Source of the DNA: Flaccisagitta enflata
Lineage: Eukaryota; Chaetognatha; Sagittoidea; Aphragmophora
Assembly: GCA_965153355.1 (NCBI GenBank)
Contig: OZ231126.1
Span: 65,162,001-65,226,000, forward strand
Direction of reading: 5' to 3'
Length of the DNA stretch: 64,000 nucleotides
The notes below the pieces were generated by a model. That model was not told the DNA's origin and did not search any database. It saw only the letters and a list, made by a program, of their open reading frames with translations. The translations under genes and the position numbers were made by a program. Shown here piece after piece: positions 48,576 to 61,281 of the stretch (within the stretch, counting starts at the first letter, position 1; each line of letters opens with the position of its first letter).

Positions 48576-50409
48576 TATTTGTATTTTGTTTGTGTAGCAG
48601 GCTGGTTCAGATATCAATCAATGGCAATGGCATGGTTGACCCCATGGCATCACTTTTATTGCAAATTTAGTGTTGCATCTGCATAAGTACCTGGCCAAGA
48701 GCTGATAGATAATCTTATCATGCTGAGTCAGAGCTTGGTAAAGCTTTACCGCTTCAGGCATCGCTTACGCCCCATATGATGGCATTGCCTCAGTATCTGA
48801 TCTGGCAACATATCTTTGACAGAAAGAGTCTTACATTGAGATCACCATTTCAACTGGAAATGACAATCCAAAGTTATTTCTCTTCCAGCTCGGCAATTAA
48901 TGAAGAAGATCTTTGCTCTTAGGAGGCATGGCTACCCTCACTTTTCTACCATGGGGTACTGGTAGATTTTGAAAAAATCAAGTCTCATCATACACTGATG
49001 TTGTTCATGAGACTGCATCCTGGGAAGAGTTCTAAGATTCAGGCTTTATTTCTAAAAAAAAGTTCATGGGCCTTGTTTTTGGCGCTGGAATATGGAGCAA
49101 TGATGGCTGGGATGGAAAAATCCCTGAGGACTAGACATTGAGTCAGTTTGAGAGTATTGAAATTGCTTCAAAACCTTTAATGTTATTCTCCCCCTCCCTT
49201 GATTCATTAGAGAAAAAAAAAGAAAAAAAAAGAAAAACAAAAACAAGAAACAAAGCCAAAAACAATGATGATTAAACAACGATCATTAAAGCATGAGCAG
49301 CAGCTTAAAAACCTATCCTTTTACTAGGTATATTATTATGTATGATGTGTGATAATTGAGGTATGATATATGATATATGAATCAATCTAACAATCAATCA
49401 TTCAATCAATCAATCAATCATCCATCCAATGAACAGTAAACAGGTGCAGTCCAACAATGTATCAAAGAAGAACAGTGTAAAAATGTCATGATTTGCTCAT
49501 TTTTGGCTATTATGGGTCCTTTAGATCCTCTGGATGGGCCCATCAGGGATCTTCAGCCTTCTTATCTAGTTCTGCTGCACTGGTGAGAGAGCTAAACAGA
49601 TAACTAGGCCCTTCATTGTCAAAGATGGCAAAAAATTGAAAAAAATGCTTAAATTTTGGTCATTTTTGCCCATTTCAAGCCTTTTGGAGCGTCTAGGGGC
49701 CCCTTGAGTAGGTCCCTGAGGGGCCCTTTTCTTTTATTGCTCCAAACCAGGTGACAGTATCTTAACATAAATTGTCCTCCCCAATAACATTTGAGAAGAA
49801 ACAACTCTAAAACCCCTCATTTTTTAGCCATTTTCAGCTATTTTGGTCATTTGGGGTCCTTGGAGGACCCCCAGAGGGCCCCACTGGGACCCCTTTCAGC
49901 TACTTCTCTTTATCTTATGTTCTACTACCTAATATCTTTTAAACAAGACCAGCCCAAGGATTTTTACCAATTTGTCAAGGAATAGCAAAGAAAACAAGAT
50001 GAACAATCTCAATTTTTTTGTTTTTTTGTGTTTTTCGCACTTCTTAGCTGCGCCAATAATGATGTAATCAAGGGTTTCTGACACACAGAACTAGATTTCT
50101 TGTTGTCCTTGCAAGTTTATATATTGTAGAAGCTGAATTAGATAGTTTTACTACTGTAGGACTTGGGTAATTAGTATCAAGATAAGGTGAAAAAAAAAAC
50201 ATTTTTGGCGTTTTTTGCAATTTTTCGCGTTTTTCGGCTCTGTAACAAGCAATCTACTAAAGGGCACCCGCTGCACATTTCTCAAAAAAATCATAGAACA
50301 ACAATTGTTTTGGTCCTAGAGGATGTCGATGGTCCCAATGAAAGAGAGGTTTTGATAATTTTTTGAAGTAGCCTTCAGAACCAGCCTTTCTGGGATGCCC
50401 TATTACTTA

Positions 50410-51163
50410 CAAAAAAAATTACATGTGAATTGATGGTGCATGTATGTGCATGTGATCATGGCATTTCATACTCGTTTCTCTCTCTGCCAAAATAACAGGA
50501 AAATTGGTGAGGGCTTGGGAGTGCATGCGCTCCCGGCTACTCGCAAAGGGAAAAACATGTGAATGGCCACTTCACTTACTGTTCGTGTACTTCTTGTTTC
50601 TTGCATACTGCTTTGCAACAAAATTGCTGTCCATTATCAGAAGACACACGTGTGCATTTAGTCATGTGATTGAATTGTCCAAAAACCTTGTACAAAAAAT
50701 ACCGAAGTTCAACAAGCTGGCATTTTTGCTTTTTTGTGTGCCATGCCCGCGTTATCCAATGCGCAAGCGCCAACCCTGCAAAGGACCGCTTTCGAGCTTG
50801 TGCCTACCCTTTCCTTTGTCTATGTTCACGCATTTTTGAGTACTATGGTACTTGGTAGGGTTTCACGCTAATTCATTGATATTTCTAGAGGCTCGAAAGA
50901 AATCGTTTACTTTGTCCCTATTCATCTTTCCGTTCTTTGAGTTTTCTCCATTGACTCGTTCACGCGTGAAAACCAAAGAACGGACGAAATCGCGTCAATT
51001 GCGGTTGGTAAGGAACAAGATATTTAGAAAAAGAAATTAAAGATGCGAGCTGCGAGTAACGAAAGCTTGGTTCATATCGAGCGCGCGACAATACTCACCA
51101 ATGCGATGTAATGATGGCATTAAGCACCGGTTAAATACGACGGCTCGACCATCCGATCTGCAA
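50410..51163. other. No gene recognised
   Basis: One of the longest unique-looking stretches. A 111-codon plus-strand frame (50504-50839) has no recognisable domain and overlaps frames on both strands. Confidence 0.45.
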
Positions 51164-51382
51164 AAAACAAGGCCGGATACACGGCTACCTCAGTCGCGTG
51201 CGGGTGGGCAGGGGCAGTATTTGAGTTACTAAAGCATATGGCATGGAGCAGGGAGGCCAAAGACCGCAAAAACATAAAAAAAAGTAGAATGGGGACCGAC
51301 CAACCTACCGACCAACCGACCAACCAACCGACCGACGGACGGACAAAGCGGGGTATAGAGTCGCGTAGCACGCGACTAAAAA
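51164..51382 (+). mobile_element. Family H element, complete copy
   Basis: AACAAGGCCGGATACACGGC, AGTCGCGTGC (51192-51201), GGGTGGGCAGGGGCAG, a middle with CGCAAAAACATAAAAAAAAG, a (CCAACCGA) core, AAAGCGGGGTATAGA, GTCGCGTAGCACGCGAC (51360-51376) and TAAAAA. Same pairing class as 6903-7112. Confidence 0.88.
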
Positions 51383-51524
51383 AAAAAAAAACAAAAAAAA
51401 AACAGGGGCTGTGATATGATGAAACACGCTAGAACCAACCAGTTGGGCAATGGCAGTGATGCTGAAACCACCCAAAAAACGCCCAACCGATGGATAGAAA
51501 GACTAACAGACATAAATAGATACC

Positions 51525-52102
51525 GGGTCATCCAGCTGAGTTGTCAGATTCCTTTAAGCTTTTACTCACAGATGCTAAAAGTTACGTGTTTGAAATTGAT
51601 CTTACCATAGAGAGTATATGTTGATATTTTTTGTGTCAAATTTCATCCATTTTGAACATGAATTTGAACTTAAAGCTTCTATTTCAGGACTTGGCAGATT
51701 TTCCAATAAATTCCAGAAATTTTGCAGGTTAACATCATGATTTTCTTTTTTTTAATCAACAAGCCAAAAAAGGCTTGAATCATTGATGTTTTTGGAGTAG
51801 TTTTAAAACGTTTGTCAGCTTATTTACCATTTGAGATCGATCTTGCCTCTCTGGCATGAATATCTAAAAAAAAATGAAGGCAAGCAGAGTTCCTGATTTT
51901 TGTTGGAAAATCTGTCAAATGGGAAAATACTCATGTCACTTCAAATTTATGTAAAAGACAAACTACTTGACCAAAATGGCTGAAATTTTGATACAAAAAA
52001 TGTCAATCTATACTCTTCCAGAATTGTTTAATTTCAAATCTATGGCTCTTGGCATCAGAGAGTAAAAGCTTAACAGAATCCGACAACTCAGGTGGATGAC
52101 CC
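51525..52102. mobile_element. Palindromic MITE, 578 bp, TIR GGGTCATCC
   Basis: GGGTCATCCAGCTGAGTTGT at the left; its inverse ACAACTCAGGTGGATGACCC at the right. Inward complementarity includes CTTTAAGCTTTTACTC and GAGTAAAAGCTTAACAG. The TA target is clear on neither border: left TAC, right TGTC. Confidence 0.82.
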
Positions 52103-52288
52103 TGTCATATGGAGTCATGAGTCAAGAGACTAAGAATCGTGAGTAAGGCATGACGAGGCACGTGTTACGCAACACAGATAAGAACGTAAAATCTTCAAGT
52201 ATACGTTACGTTGAAAACGAAAGTAGGATGGTAAAAGTAAGGTGGTAAAACTAAGGTGGTAAAAGTGCCATCAGCGAGAGAATAGAGA

Positions 52289-52625
52289 AGCTTTTTAGTC
52301 GCGTGCACGCGACTCTACAACCCGCTTTGTCGGTCCGTCGGTCCGTCGGTCCATCAGTCCGTCGGTCCGTCGGTCCGTCCGTCACACTTTACTTTTTTAT
52401 TATACTTTAAGTTATTTCTAGTCATTCTAAGTCATTCTAAGTCATTCTAAGTTTTTTTAAGTCACTTAAGTCAAAAAGGTCAAAGTAGTCATTTCAGTCA
52501 TTTTAGGGCTTTTTTAGTCATTTAAAGTTGTCTTGAGTCATTTTAAGTCATCTCGAGTCAATGAAAGTCATCTTAAGTTATTTATGTCTCGCACGCGACT
52601 TATAGGTGTTGGCCTTGTTCTTTTG
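52289..52625 (-). mobile_element. Family H element with minisatellite core
   Basis: Tail hairpin GTCGCGTGCACGCGAC (52298-52313), CTACAACCCGCTTTGTCGGT, a (GGTCCGTC) core and CACACTTTACTTTTT. Then a minisatellite of TCATTCTAAG/TCATTTTAAG units (about 52410-52580), GCACGCGAC (52591-52599) and GGCCTTGTTCTT. Both H ends are present, so the minisatellite lies inside the element. Confidence 0.82.
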
Positions 52626-53084
52626 CATAAAGGTTGTCTTGAAGCGGAGTTTTTTTTCCCTTTCTCACTCTCGCAGACCTGCAGGGAAATAATAGGACTG
52701 CAGAAAAGTGGAAGAAATAGGGGAAAAGCGAGAAAAGAATAAAAGGGAAAGATAGAATGATAAATGAAACCCATAAAAGGTCAATGAAGTTGACTGATTC
52801 CAAAGTTGTGAGAGGTCAAATGGGTCAAACAGACAACATTTTTTTTCCATGAAATACCCCTCTTTATAGAGTCAAACTTTCTTTTCTTGGTTTTTTCTCC
52901 CTTTTTGTACCTTCCTTTTTGTTTAATCTCTTTTTTTAATCATTTGATTCAACAAATTCGTTTCTGTCTTAACTTTTTTATTTGTTTGTTTCTTTATTAT
53001 TTTTTTTTGGCTCTTAGTTTCTTGCTTTTCTCCCTTCCTAACATTCTTTCTTTCTTTCTTTCTTCTTTTCTTCCTTTCTTTCTT
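52626..53084. other. No gene recognised
   Basis: Ends in a T-rich TTTCTTTCTT tract that directly precedes the family F element. Confidence 0.45.
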
Positions 53085-53640
53085 TTTTGGGCAGCGGCCC
53101 CGAAGGAGACAAAGTCCTGTAGAACACAGGGGGACTTTCGTTCGTCCATTCGTCCGTCCGTCCGTCCGTCCGTCCGTCCGTCCGTTCATCCCCCCCATCA
53201 GGCTCCTCAGGCCTCAAATCTGGCCTCTCAGACCTCAGATCTGGCCTCTCAGACCCCCAATCTGGCCTCTCAGGCCTCAAATCCGGCCTCTCAGGCCTCA
53301 AATCCAACCTCTCAGGCCTCAAATCCGGCCTCTCAAGCCTCAAATCCAACTTCTCAGGCCTCAAACCTGGCCTCTCAGGCCTAAAATCTGGCCTCTCAGG
53401 CATCAAATCCGAGCTCCCATGCATTTTCAGGCCTTACATCAGCCTTCTTAGACCTCAGTTTATGCTCTTGAAGGCCTTCAGTCAGCCCTCTATCGCATCT
53501 CATCCACTTCTTCAGGCAGGACGAACGAAAGTCCCCCTGTGTTCTACAGTACTTTGTCCCCTTTGGGGCCGCTGCCCTGCTTCCCCTCACTCCAATTCAC
53601 AATCACTCAAAGCAGGGCAACGGGTATCGCTGACCACATA
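53085..53640 (+). mobile_element. Family F foldback element, subfamily B
   Basis: TTTTTTGGGCAGCGGCCCCG, AAAGTCCTGTAGAACACAGG, GGGACTTTCGTTCGTCC, (GTCC)n at 53154-53185. Subrepeats CAGGCCTCAAATCTGGCCTC reach about 53420. The inverse arm is ACGAACGAAAGTCCCCCTGT, CTTTGGGGCCGCTGCC, then an outer tail AGCAGGGCAACGGGTATCGC. The overlapping 165- and 128-codon frames are subrepeat translations. Confidence 0.85.
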
Positions 53641-53699
53641 TTGCCCTTGAGCGACCTGTTTTTCTTTCATTTTTTGTCTCTGTCTCTGGCTGTCTATCT

Positions 53700-54468
<769 letters not shown>

Positions 54469-54558
54469 GCTTTCACGCTAAAGGAAGAAATCCTGATTAT
54501 AGAGTTTTTTTAATGAATAAACCACAATTATCAGGATTTTTTCCTTGAGCGTGAAAGC
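54469..54558. mobile_element. 90-bp hairpin repeat
   Basis: GCTTTCACGCTAAAGGAAGA with AATCCTGATTAT at the left; ATAATTATCAGGATT-like and TTCCTTGAGCGTGAAAGC at the right. An almost complete inverted repeat with a loop of about 20 bp. It may be a very short MITE or a structured RNA sequence. Confidence 0.65.
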
Positions 54559-55106
54559 ACTATTAGTTTTGCACGTGAAACTCTGTAAAAACTAGAAGCG
54601 TACTATGAGACATAGTCATAGTATCACTATGAGGATGTCGAACTTACTTTTTCAAAAGTACAGTTAAACCCCATTTCAACGGATGGCAAGGGACCATCGA
54701 ATTAGATGTGTTAAAGACAAACTGCTGTTATTGCTTGAATAGGAAATGGGAAGAAATGATAGTTGACAAGAAGGAACTAAGATTTCATGAATGGAATAGG
54801 CTACTTGATTACGTTATAGCGGAGTGTAATTGCATCAATTTAATTGCTTATGATGATAATGGGTAAGTTGATAAACCAGGCGTTTTCTCGCCCATGTCTG
54901 TTCCTATAAGGACATATGATATGGACATATGATATCACATATCCTCTTTGCATCCTGACTTTAAAAGTGCTCTTTGTCTAAACGATATTGTCATCATCGC
55001 GTGACAGTTTTAGTGGACCATGTCATTGACACTTGGCGTCTGTAACCTTTAGACACTCTCCTAACCAAGCGAGTGGCAAGCCTTGGCCATTTCCCAAAAT
55101 GTTGGT
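54559..55106. other. No gene recognised
   Basis: Unique sequence. CAGTTAAACCCCATTTCAAC at 54661 resembles a pogo-type terminus but no partner was found. Confidence 0.4.
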
Positions 55107-56300
55107 GTCCTGGTGGGGGAAGCGCCTGAAAGCTAAATTATTCCAGTGGCCTGATGTCTAAAAATGATTATGGCCTGAGAGCTAAAAAAAAATTTTAGCT
55201 TTGAGGCCAATTTGAGTCTTAAATCATTGGCATAGTTTGAAAATCTATATGCGCCTGACAGCTAAAAAGTAAGCGCCTGATGTCTAAAAAAGAGGAAGGC
55301 ATTGAGAAACATATAAAAAAACAGATATGAGAAACAGAGATGGATGGATTGATAGACCAAGGGAGCAACAGATAAACAAGAGGACAAAGTGTCTGATGAT
55401 CAATAGTCAGCAATAAAACACATAAGAAATCATAAAGTGCAATAGATGGTAGAGCATGCACGAGCAATAGTAAATTCGAATAAAGTCAATTTGTAAATAA
55501 AATAAAATACTAAATACTGTTTGTTGGTATAGAGTTATGTTTTTGCCCCCGACAAACAGTTTTTGTTGGTGGACTATGAAGTGGACCTAGGTTTTGTAAT
55601 GCAACATATCTCTGATCCTCAGCATTATAGCAAGATGCGGATTGCACTATTGGATAGAGCATGATAAACTATATTTTTTTTAGTTTTTCTGATATCATAA
55701 TGCATCACGACATATCTCTACTACAATGCCAATAAACACCCTGATGTCTGCAACATCTGGAAAGTGGCTGTCTGACCCTCCCTTTTTAAAGAATGAGAAG
55801 GTTCAATTATTCAATTGATAAACATTAAAGGGGCTTTCCTGTGATTTTCTGCCATTAATACATGCCCGTCTATAATGTTTACTAATTGCTGTCCTTTAGG
55901 AGACTTCATAATCTTTTTTTTGAATTAGATAAAAGGCAGCTTCACTGAAAGCCATAAAATTGCATGATTCCTTGAAATGCCCTTTAGTGAAGCCCAACTG
56001 TACTGTCTATCTAAACAATAATATCAGCAAATAAGACATGTGTAAAAAGGTGAAATTTGATTTGTGTATTGTTTCAAATGAGGCTTTGAACTTTTTTTAT
56101 TCCTTTTTTATCATTCTCTTTCTTAATCTTTTTTTAGATCTTAGGCCAATCACTGAAAGAAATATTAGAACTGAGGCCACTTTTTCTGACAAAATTTGTA
56201 GAAATAAAATGCTTCAAAATTGGCTGCAAAGCTAAAAAAATATTTTAGCTCTCAGGCCAATCTGTCATGAAAAAATTTTAGCTGTTGGGCGCTTTAGCTG
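55107..56300 (+). mobile_element. Family G dispersed element, fuller copy
   Basis: Starts GGGGGAAGCGCCTGAAAGCT, shared with the end of the 1715-3415 copy. Several GCCTGANNNCTAAAA motifs follow, with hairpins at both ends (GGCCTGAGAGCTAAAA paired with TTTTAGCTTTGAGGCC at 55166-55208, and a related one at 56222-56262). It ends TTTTAGCTGTTGGGCGC. No coding frame; target duplication not identified. Confidence 0.7.
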
Positions 56301-56393
56301 TGGGGAGATACACCCGTCCTGGTTGCTTTCCCAACTTTTCCCGCGGTTCAATTCCCCGTCATTTCCCATCATTACCGCTAAATCCTCTTGGCC

Positions 56394-56395
<2 letters not shown>

Positions 56396-56457
<62 letters not shown>
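56396..56457. repeat. (GA)n tract at left border of TIR element
   Basis: About 60 bp of GA ending directly at GTCAAATGAGGG. A similar tract begins directly after the other end at 61284. Confidence 0.95.
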
Positions 56458-56460
<3 letters not shown>

Positions 56461-57959
56461 AATGAGGGAGCGAGTGTCTTTCCTTTGCAATAACGTTGAC
56501 GCGGTATTTCATTAAGAATGAAGACCAGAGAGGAAAATGCAGATCAAGTATATTCATACAATGAAATTTCAAACGCAATGATTAAAGAAATTCAAATGGA
56601 AGCAGTATTTATAGGAGAGAAAAACGTGATTACTAAGAATGTGAACTTGAGCAAAACGTGACCTCTTTTCACCTTGATTTTGCTCAAATATGTAAATATC
56701 TCGCCTTTTTACAAGTACAAATGAAAGAATGCTGACAATTTCTTTAAGGAATTCGCATTTCTTAAACACGCGCAAAATGCAGTTGCAAGTCTCACATAAC
56801 TACATTCCACTCGGCCACGCACCCACAAAACGTGACCAAAGATCTCGTTTTAAGAATGTTGACCCTGCAGAGGACCGTGACAGAAAAGCTAAATGAAACA
56901 ACTAAAATTTCAACCAAAGTCTCATACAGAAAATAAATTGTGTTAGACAAACACAATAGACGGACCAAACAGCACTTCAAGATTCTCATCGTTAATTTTT
57001 AAAAATGTACCAAAAATCTATCGCTGCCATTTCCAACTATGATTAGATGAGAAAGTTTCAAAAAGTTAAAAACGTTTACAATCTCGACACCCTCTAAGCT
57101 ATACAAAATATATCTCAAAACCGAGAATGCACAAATAATGAATTAAAAAGAATATGATCAAACGCCTCGCACTTCCACACCAGCGCCACGAAAAAGAATT
57201 GCCATATAAACATCATACAAATTGTACAATATATGAAAAGATAGACTATGATTCATTTGAGCGCCACTGCACTTTTACTGAATATTGAAAACTCAGAAAT
57301 TTGACATTTTTACAGCTGAATACAACATAAAAGGGCAAAAGACAAAACGTAATCCAACCATTACGACAAAAAGATAATCTGGACCGGTTAAATTGCAATT
57401 ACCATAAACATTTAGGCTAACGCCATCCTCAAAACCAAATAGGACGAATAGGGGGAAAATTTCCTTCACACGCGTGAAAGTTGAATAAGTGATAAAAAGA
57501 AAAAAAAGTGAGGGCCTTACTCGACCTCTCAAGACTAAGGAAAAACATGTCATGACCTCCATGACGAAAAAACATGTCATGACCTCCATGACAAAATAGT
57601 CGTTTACCATAAATACAGAAATAATCACATGCCACAATGAGAAAAAAAAATGAACTAACTCGTGCAATCATTTCCATGGGACACAAATAATTCAAACACT
57701 GATGCACTGCATTAATACACTACACTAACGCACTGCACTGACGCACTGCACCGACAAACTGACATACAGAACGCATCAGATACAAACGAAAATCAGACCT
57801 CACTCACTTGACAACCGACAAGTGTAAAACTCAAGAATGGACACACGACCGTCGACCAAGACAAATAGACTTCAGTCAGACTGGGGCAGTGATATCAATC
57901 AGTCACAATACTCAAATAGAAAGACAAACTGACAGACCGACCAATGGGCCCAGCCACTA

Positions 57960-58242
57960 AGGCCTTGCGTATGGCGTTTATTTCCTCGGTTTCGGTTCGG
58001 GTTCGGAATATTCCAAAACCTTTCTTCGGGTTTATGTCGGGTTTACATCGGTTTTATAAATAAAGTAAGAAAAAGATAGATAGAAAAAGAAATGAGAGAA
58101 AAAAAAGGGAGAAAAAAACTGAGAGAAACAAAATAGAAAAAGAACAAACACAAGCACAAACAGACATAGTGACACAGCAAAAAATGTGAGCAAGAAGGAA
58201 AAAAGAATTAGTTTGAACAACATAACAAGAAAAAAAACAAAA

Positions 58243-58328
<86 letters not shown>

Positions 58329-58531
58329 AACAGACAGACAGACACACATAGACATATAATATAAAGATGAGAAAAAAAAACAAAAAATAGTTTGATGAAT
58401 GGAAGAATGAAAGAATGATATAGAAGCAAAAAACTCCTAGAAAACAAGGTCGGTTTTGTAAGCAAAACCGAATTTCGGGTTTGGCCTCAAAACCGAGCCT
58501 CGGCCTTCTCACGGCCAAACCCGCAAGGCCT
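57960..58531. mobile_element. TA-flanked MITE, 572 bp, TIR AGGCCTTGCG
   Basis: AGGCCTTGCGTATGGC at the left, CGCAAGGCCT at the right, with TA borders (57958-57959 and 58532-58533). The subterminal parts are rich in TTCGGGTTT motifs and partly complementary (TTTCGGGTTT against AAACCCG). A (GA)n tract of about 78 bp lies at 58249-58326. Confidence 0.75.
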
Positions 58532-59086
58532 TACCAGCCACTTACAGGTGCACAAAAAACCGACTCAGAACAAGTAGCACAAAAAAAAATGTCCATCACT
58601 CAGTCGACCCACGGACTACCGAATCACTGACCAAAACGTAAACACCAATTTCCGTTCACCAAAAAAATGTTTCGTGTCAACTTTTGAAATTACCGATCAC
58701 AAATAGATTCACGAGAAAAACAAATTAGCCAGAATATTACATAACCACTTATGTAAAAAAAGAAAAAACAATCTCGTATTGCCACAAACTAAAAAAGAAT
58801 AAAAACTTTCGTTCCTTCACCACTTTAAGAGTACAAAACTGCAATGATGACTGACGGCGACATAAACTTGTTTAACCAATGACTACAAACAATATTTTTC
58901 CTTTTACCCATTACAAAACACATATTTAATTACAAGACAAACGCCACCTCTTTACACCTGACTCGGAGCGAAAGCATTCCCCATTTTATCCAAGGGAAAA
59001 AAAATACCGTCAAAATTGTCATCAAATACTACTCATTGAACGAAAATCTGCTTGGAGAAGTTCCTTGTTTGTTTACCAAAACACGT

Positions 59087-60343
59087 TCAAAATGGATCAT
59101 AGAGATAGTCCCAAATCTCTTTGCAAATGACGACGCCATTGTGGGCTCTTTCCACAATTCCATTTGCCAGAAACGCACGAAGACACAAAATGATGACGAA
59201 TTTTTCCCCATCGAATGCATTGATTGTCAGAAAATTCATCCCACTCACCATTCCTCCTCCTCCTCCCTCCTCGTCGACCGACACCCACGCGGACTGCCAA
59301 TCTTCTGAGACGGGCTTTCCCATTCCACCATTCCCAATACCTTGAGAATCGATGAGAAGCCGGAAGTTGTGCAGAATCGGGCTGGATGACTGTAGTAAAC
59401 GAGTGTCCATGAGAGACGAGGAAACAGAAGACCGCAAAAGATGACGACAGGAATGACTGTCCATTTCCCCATCTGTAAGATCCCATGCAGATGGAACATC
59501 GCAATTGTCGAGTTGCACTGAAGACGCTGTAGTTAACTGATGACGCCTGAATGATGAGACGCAGCCAAAGACACATGGCCGCAGCGAAGGCAGAACTGCC
59601 CCCATGTGACGAGATACTCCATTCCCGGTCGTATGACGCCGCCCAATAACCAAAACTGAAGTCGTAGAGAGATATCCTATCTCCCGTTGAAGCAAAAGTC
59701 CACCTACCGCAGTCAAGGGCCCACCTCCATTTCTCTGCACCTGGGCCATTCCAGTTGGCCGGCTGTGACGATCAGCTCCTGACACCAACTGCTCCATGAC
59801 TGGGTTGTTTTCCGATCGTCGTGCGCAGTCCCTCGTTGACGCGCGTGGTGTTGGTATATCCTCCTCAAGATCCTGTCCATAACCACCGCAGAGAAAAGCC
59901 GTTTTTGGCGCTCCTGCGCCATTTTCCGTGGACATCTTGAGAATACAGGCTGCTGCCGCTGAGACTCCATACCACTGATGCCGCTCCCGGAGATACACAA
60001 GTTGATGCCGCTGCTCATCTCCCACCAGACCTCCATGCCATAAGATAGAAATTGACGAGTTGAAAGCAGCTGACGCCAACCCAATAACTCCCTTACCAAA
60101 GTCAAAAGTTGATGGACGTCGCACACCACGCCCTGTAGCAGTCTGTTGCCGTAAAGTTGCTCCCCTATCTAATGCATCTTCGCCATAACCCATGACAATA
60201 CCTCTGATGCCGTGATCTGTAGATAGGAGATTGGCGGTTTTGACATCTACCACCATCCGTGCGTTGGCCAAACACCACTCGGAAAAAGCCGCTTTCATTG
60301 TAGAATAGAGAAGTGATGAGGAGAAGAAATAAGGAGAAGACAT
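59087..60343 (-). CDS. Uncharacterised 418-codon frame inside a TIR element
   Basis: The longest non-repetitive frame outside the BEL element. It reads MSSPYFFSSSLLYSTMKAAF at the start and is Gly/Ala/Ser-rich with GIRGIVMGYGEDALDRG. I recognise no domain, no DDE-type motif and no signal peptide. A good splice donor (AATG followed by GTGAGT on the minus strand, about 59245) lies near its 3' end, so an exon in another frame is also possible. Two other minus frames (59097-59576 and 59713-60129) overlap. The stretch is less AT-rich than its surroundings. It could be a captured host fragment, an unknown transposon protein, or chance. Confidence 0.3.
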   Translation of the reverse strand: MSSPYFFSSSLLYSTMKAAFSEWCLANARMVVDVKTANLLSTDHGIRGIVMGYGEDALDRGATLRQQTATGRGVRRPSTFDFGKGVIGLASAAFNSSISILWHGGLVGDEQRHQLVYLRERHQWYGVSAAAACILKMSTENGAGAPKTAFLCGGYGQDLEEDIPTPRASTRDCARRSENNPVMEQLVSGADRHSRPTGMAQVQRNGGGPLTAVGGLLLQREIGYLSTTSVLVIGRRHTTGNGVSRHMGAVLPSLRPCVFGCVSSFRRHQLTTASSVQLDNCDVPSAWDLTDGEMDSHSCRHLLRSSVSSSLMDTRLLQSSSPILHNFRLLIDSQGIGNGGMGKPVSEDWQSAWVSVDEEGGGGGMVSGMNFLTINAFDGEKFVIILCLRAFLANGIVERAHNGVVICKEIWDYLYDPF

Positions 60344-60669
60344 AGTTTTCGAAATACGCGAAAGCGGACCCCGCCGTCATCAAAAAATCGTTGCTGGGCG
60401 ATAAAATGAGCTCAGTTCTGAAGGGAGATTGATGAACAGACGCACTGACGAGCGAGCGGAGGGAAGAGCAACGATGAGATAAAAACGGAAGTCACAAAGG
60501 ATAAGACAAAAAGCGCGAGTGGTAGGCTGAGAAAAGTCGGAGACGGTAAGGGATGAGTCAGAGATGTGTCAAATGAGTTGAAGACGAGTTGAAGATGAGT
60601 TTGAAAGTCAAGATGAGATGAGACGAGGAGAGATGAGTTGGGTGAAGAATCCGGTAGCAGAAGCCACCA

Positions 60670-61281
60670 GTCAAATGAGGGAGCGAGTGTCTTTCCTTTG
60701 CAATAACGTTGACGCGGTATTTCATTAAGAATGAAGACCAGAGAGGAAAATGCAGATCAAGTATATTCATACAATGAAATTTCAAACGCAATGATTCAAG
60801 AAATTCAAATAGAAGCAGTATTTATAGGAGAGAAAAACGTGATTACTAAGAATGTGAACTTGAGCAAAACGTGACCTCTTTTCACCTTGATTTTGCTCAA
60901 ATATGTAGATATCTCGCCTTTTTACAAGTGGAATGTAGTTATGTGAGACTTGCAACTGCATTTTGCGCGTGTTTAAGAAATGCGAATTCCTTAAAGAAAT
61001 TGTCAGCATTCTTTCATTTGTACTTGTAAAAAGGCGAGATATTTACATATTTGAGCAAAATCAAGGTGAAAAGAGGTCACGTTTTGCTCAAGTTCACATT
61101 CTTAGTAATCACGTTTTTCTCTCCTATAAATACTGCTTCTATTTGAATTTCTTGAATCATTGCGTTTGAAATTTCATTGTATGAATATACTTGATCTGCA
61201 TTTTCCTCTCTGGTCTTCATTCTTAATAAAATACCGCGTCAACGTTATTGCAAAGGAAAGACACTCGCTCCCTCATTTGAC

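Larger units (their letters stand above)
45277..50402. mobile_element. Giant foldback element, 5.1 kb
   Basis: Starts TAGGACTTCCCAGATAGGAT; the right end is inverted (CAGCCTTTCTGGGATGCCCTA). TTACTTA lies on both sides (45270-45276 and 50403-50409), a perfect 7-bp target duplication. Left arm 45277-46990 and right arm 49440-50402 match in inverse with insertions, for example AGGACAATTTTATGTTAAGA at 45886 against its complement near 49765. No transposase frame was recognised. The centre holds family F copies and a third partial arm. Confidence 0.85.

Noticed and set aside
50504-50839. 111-codon frame in a unique stretch
   Set aside because: Overlaps comparable frames on both strands and has no recognisable motif or composition shift.
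53038-53424. Frames with RPERPDLRPERPDLR or ASQASNPASQ repeats
   Set aside because: Translations of family F subrepeats.
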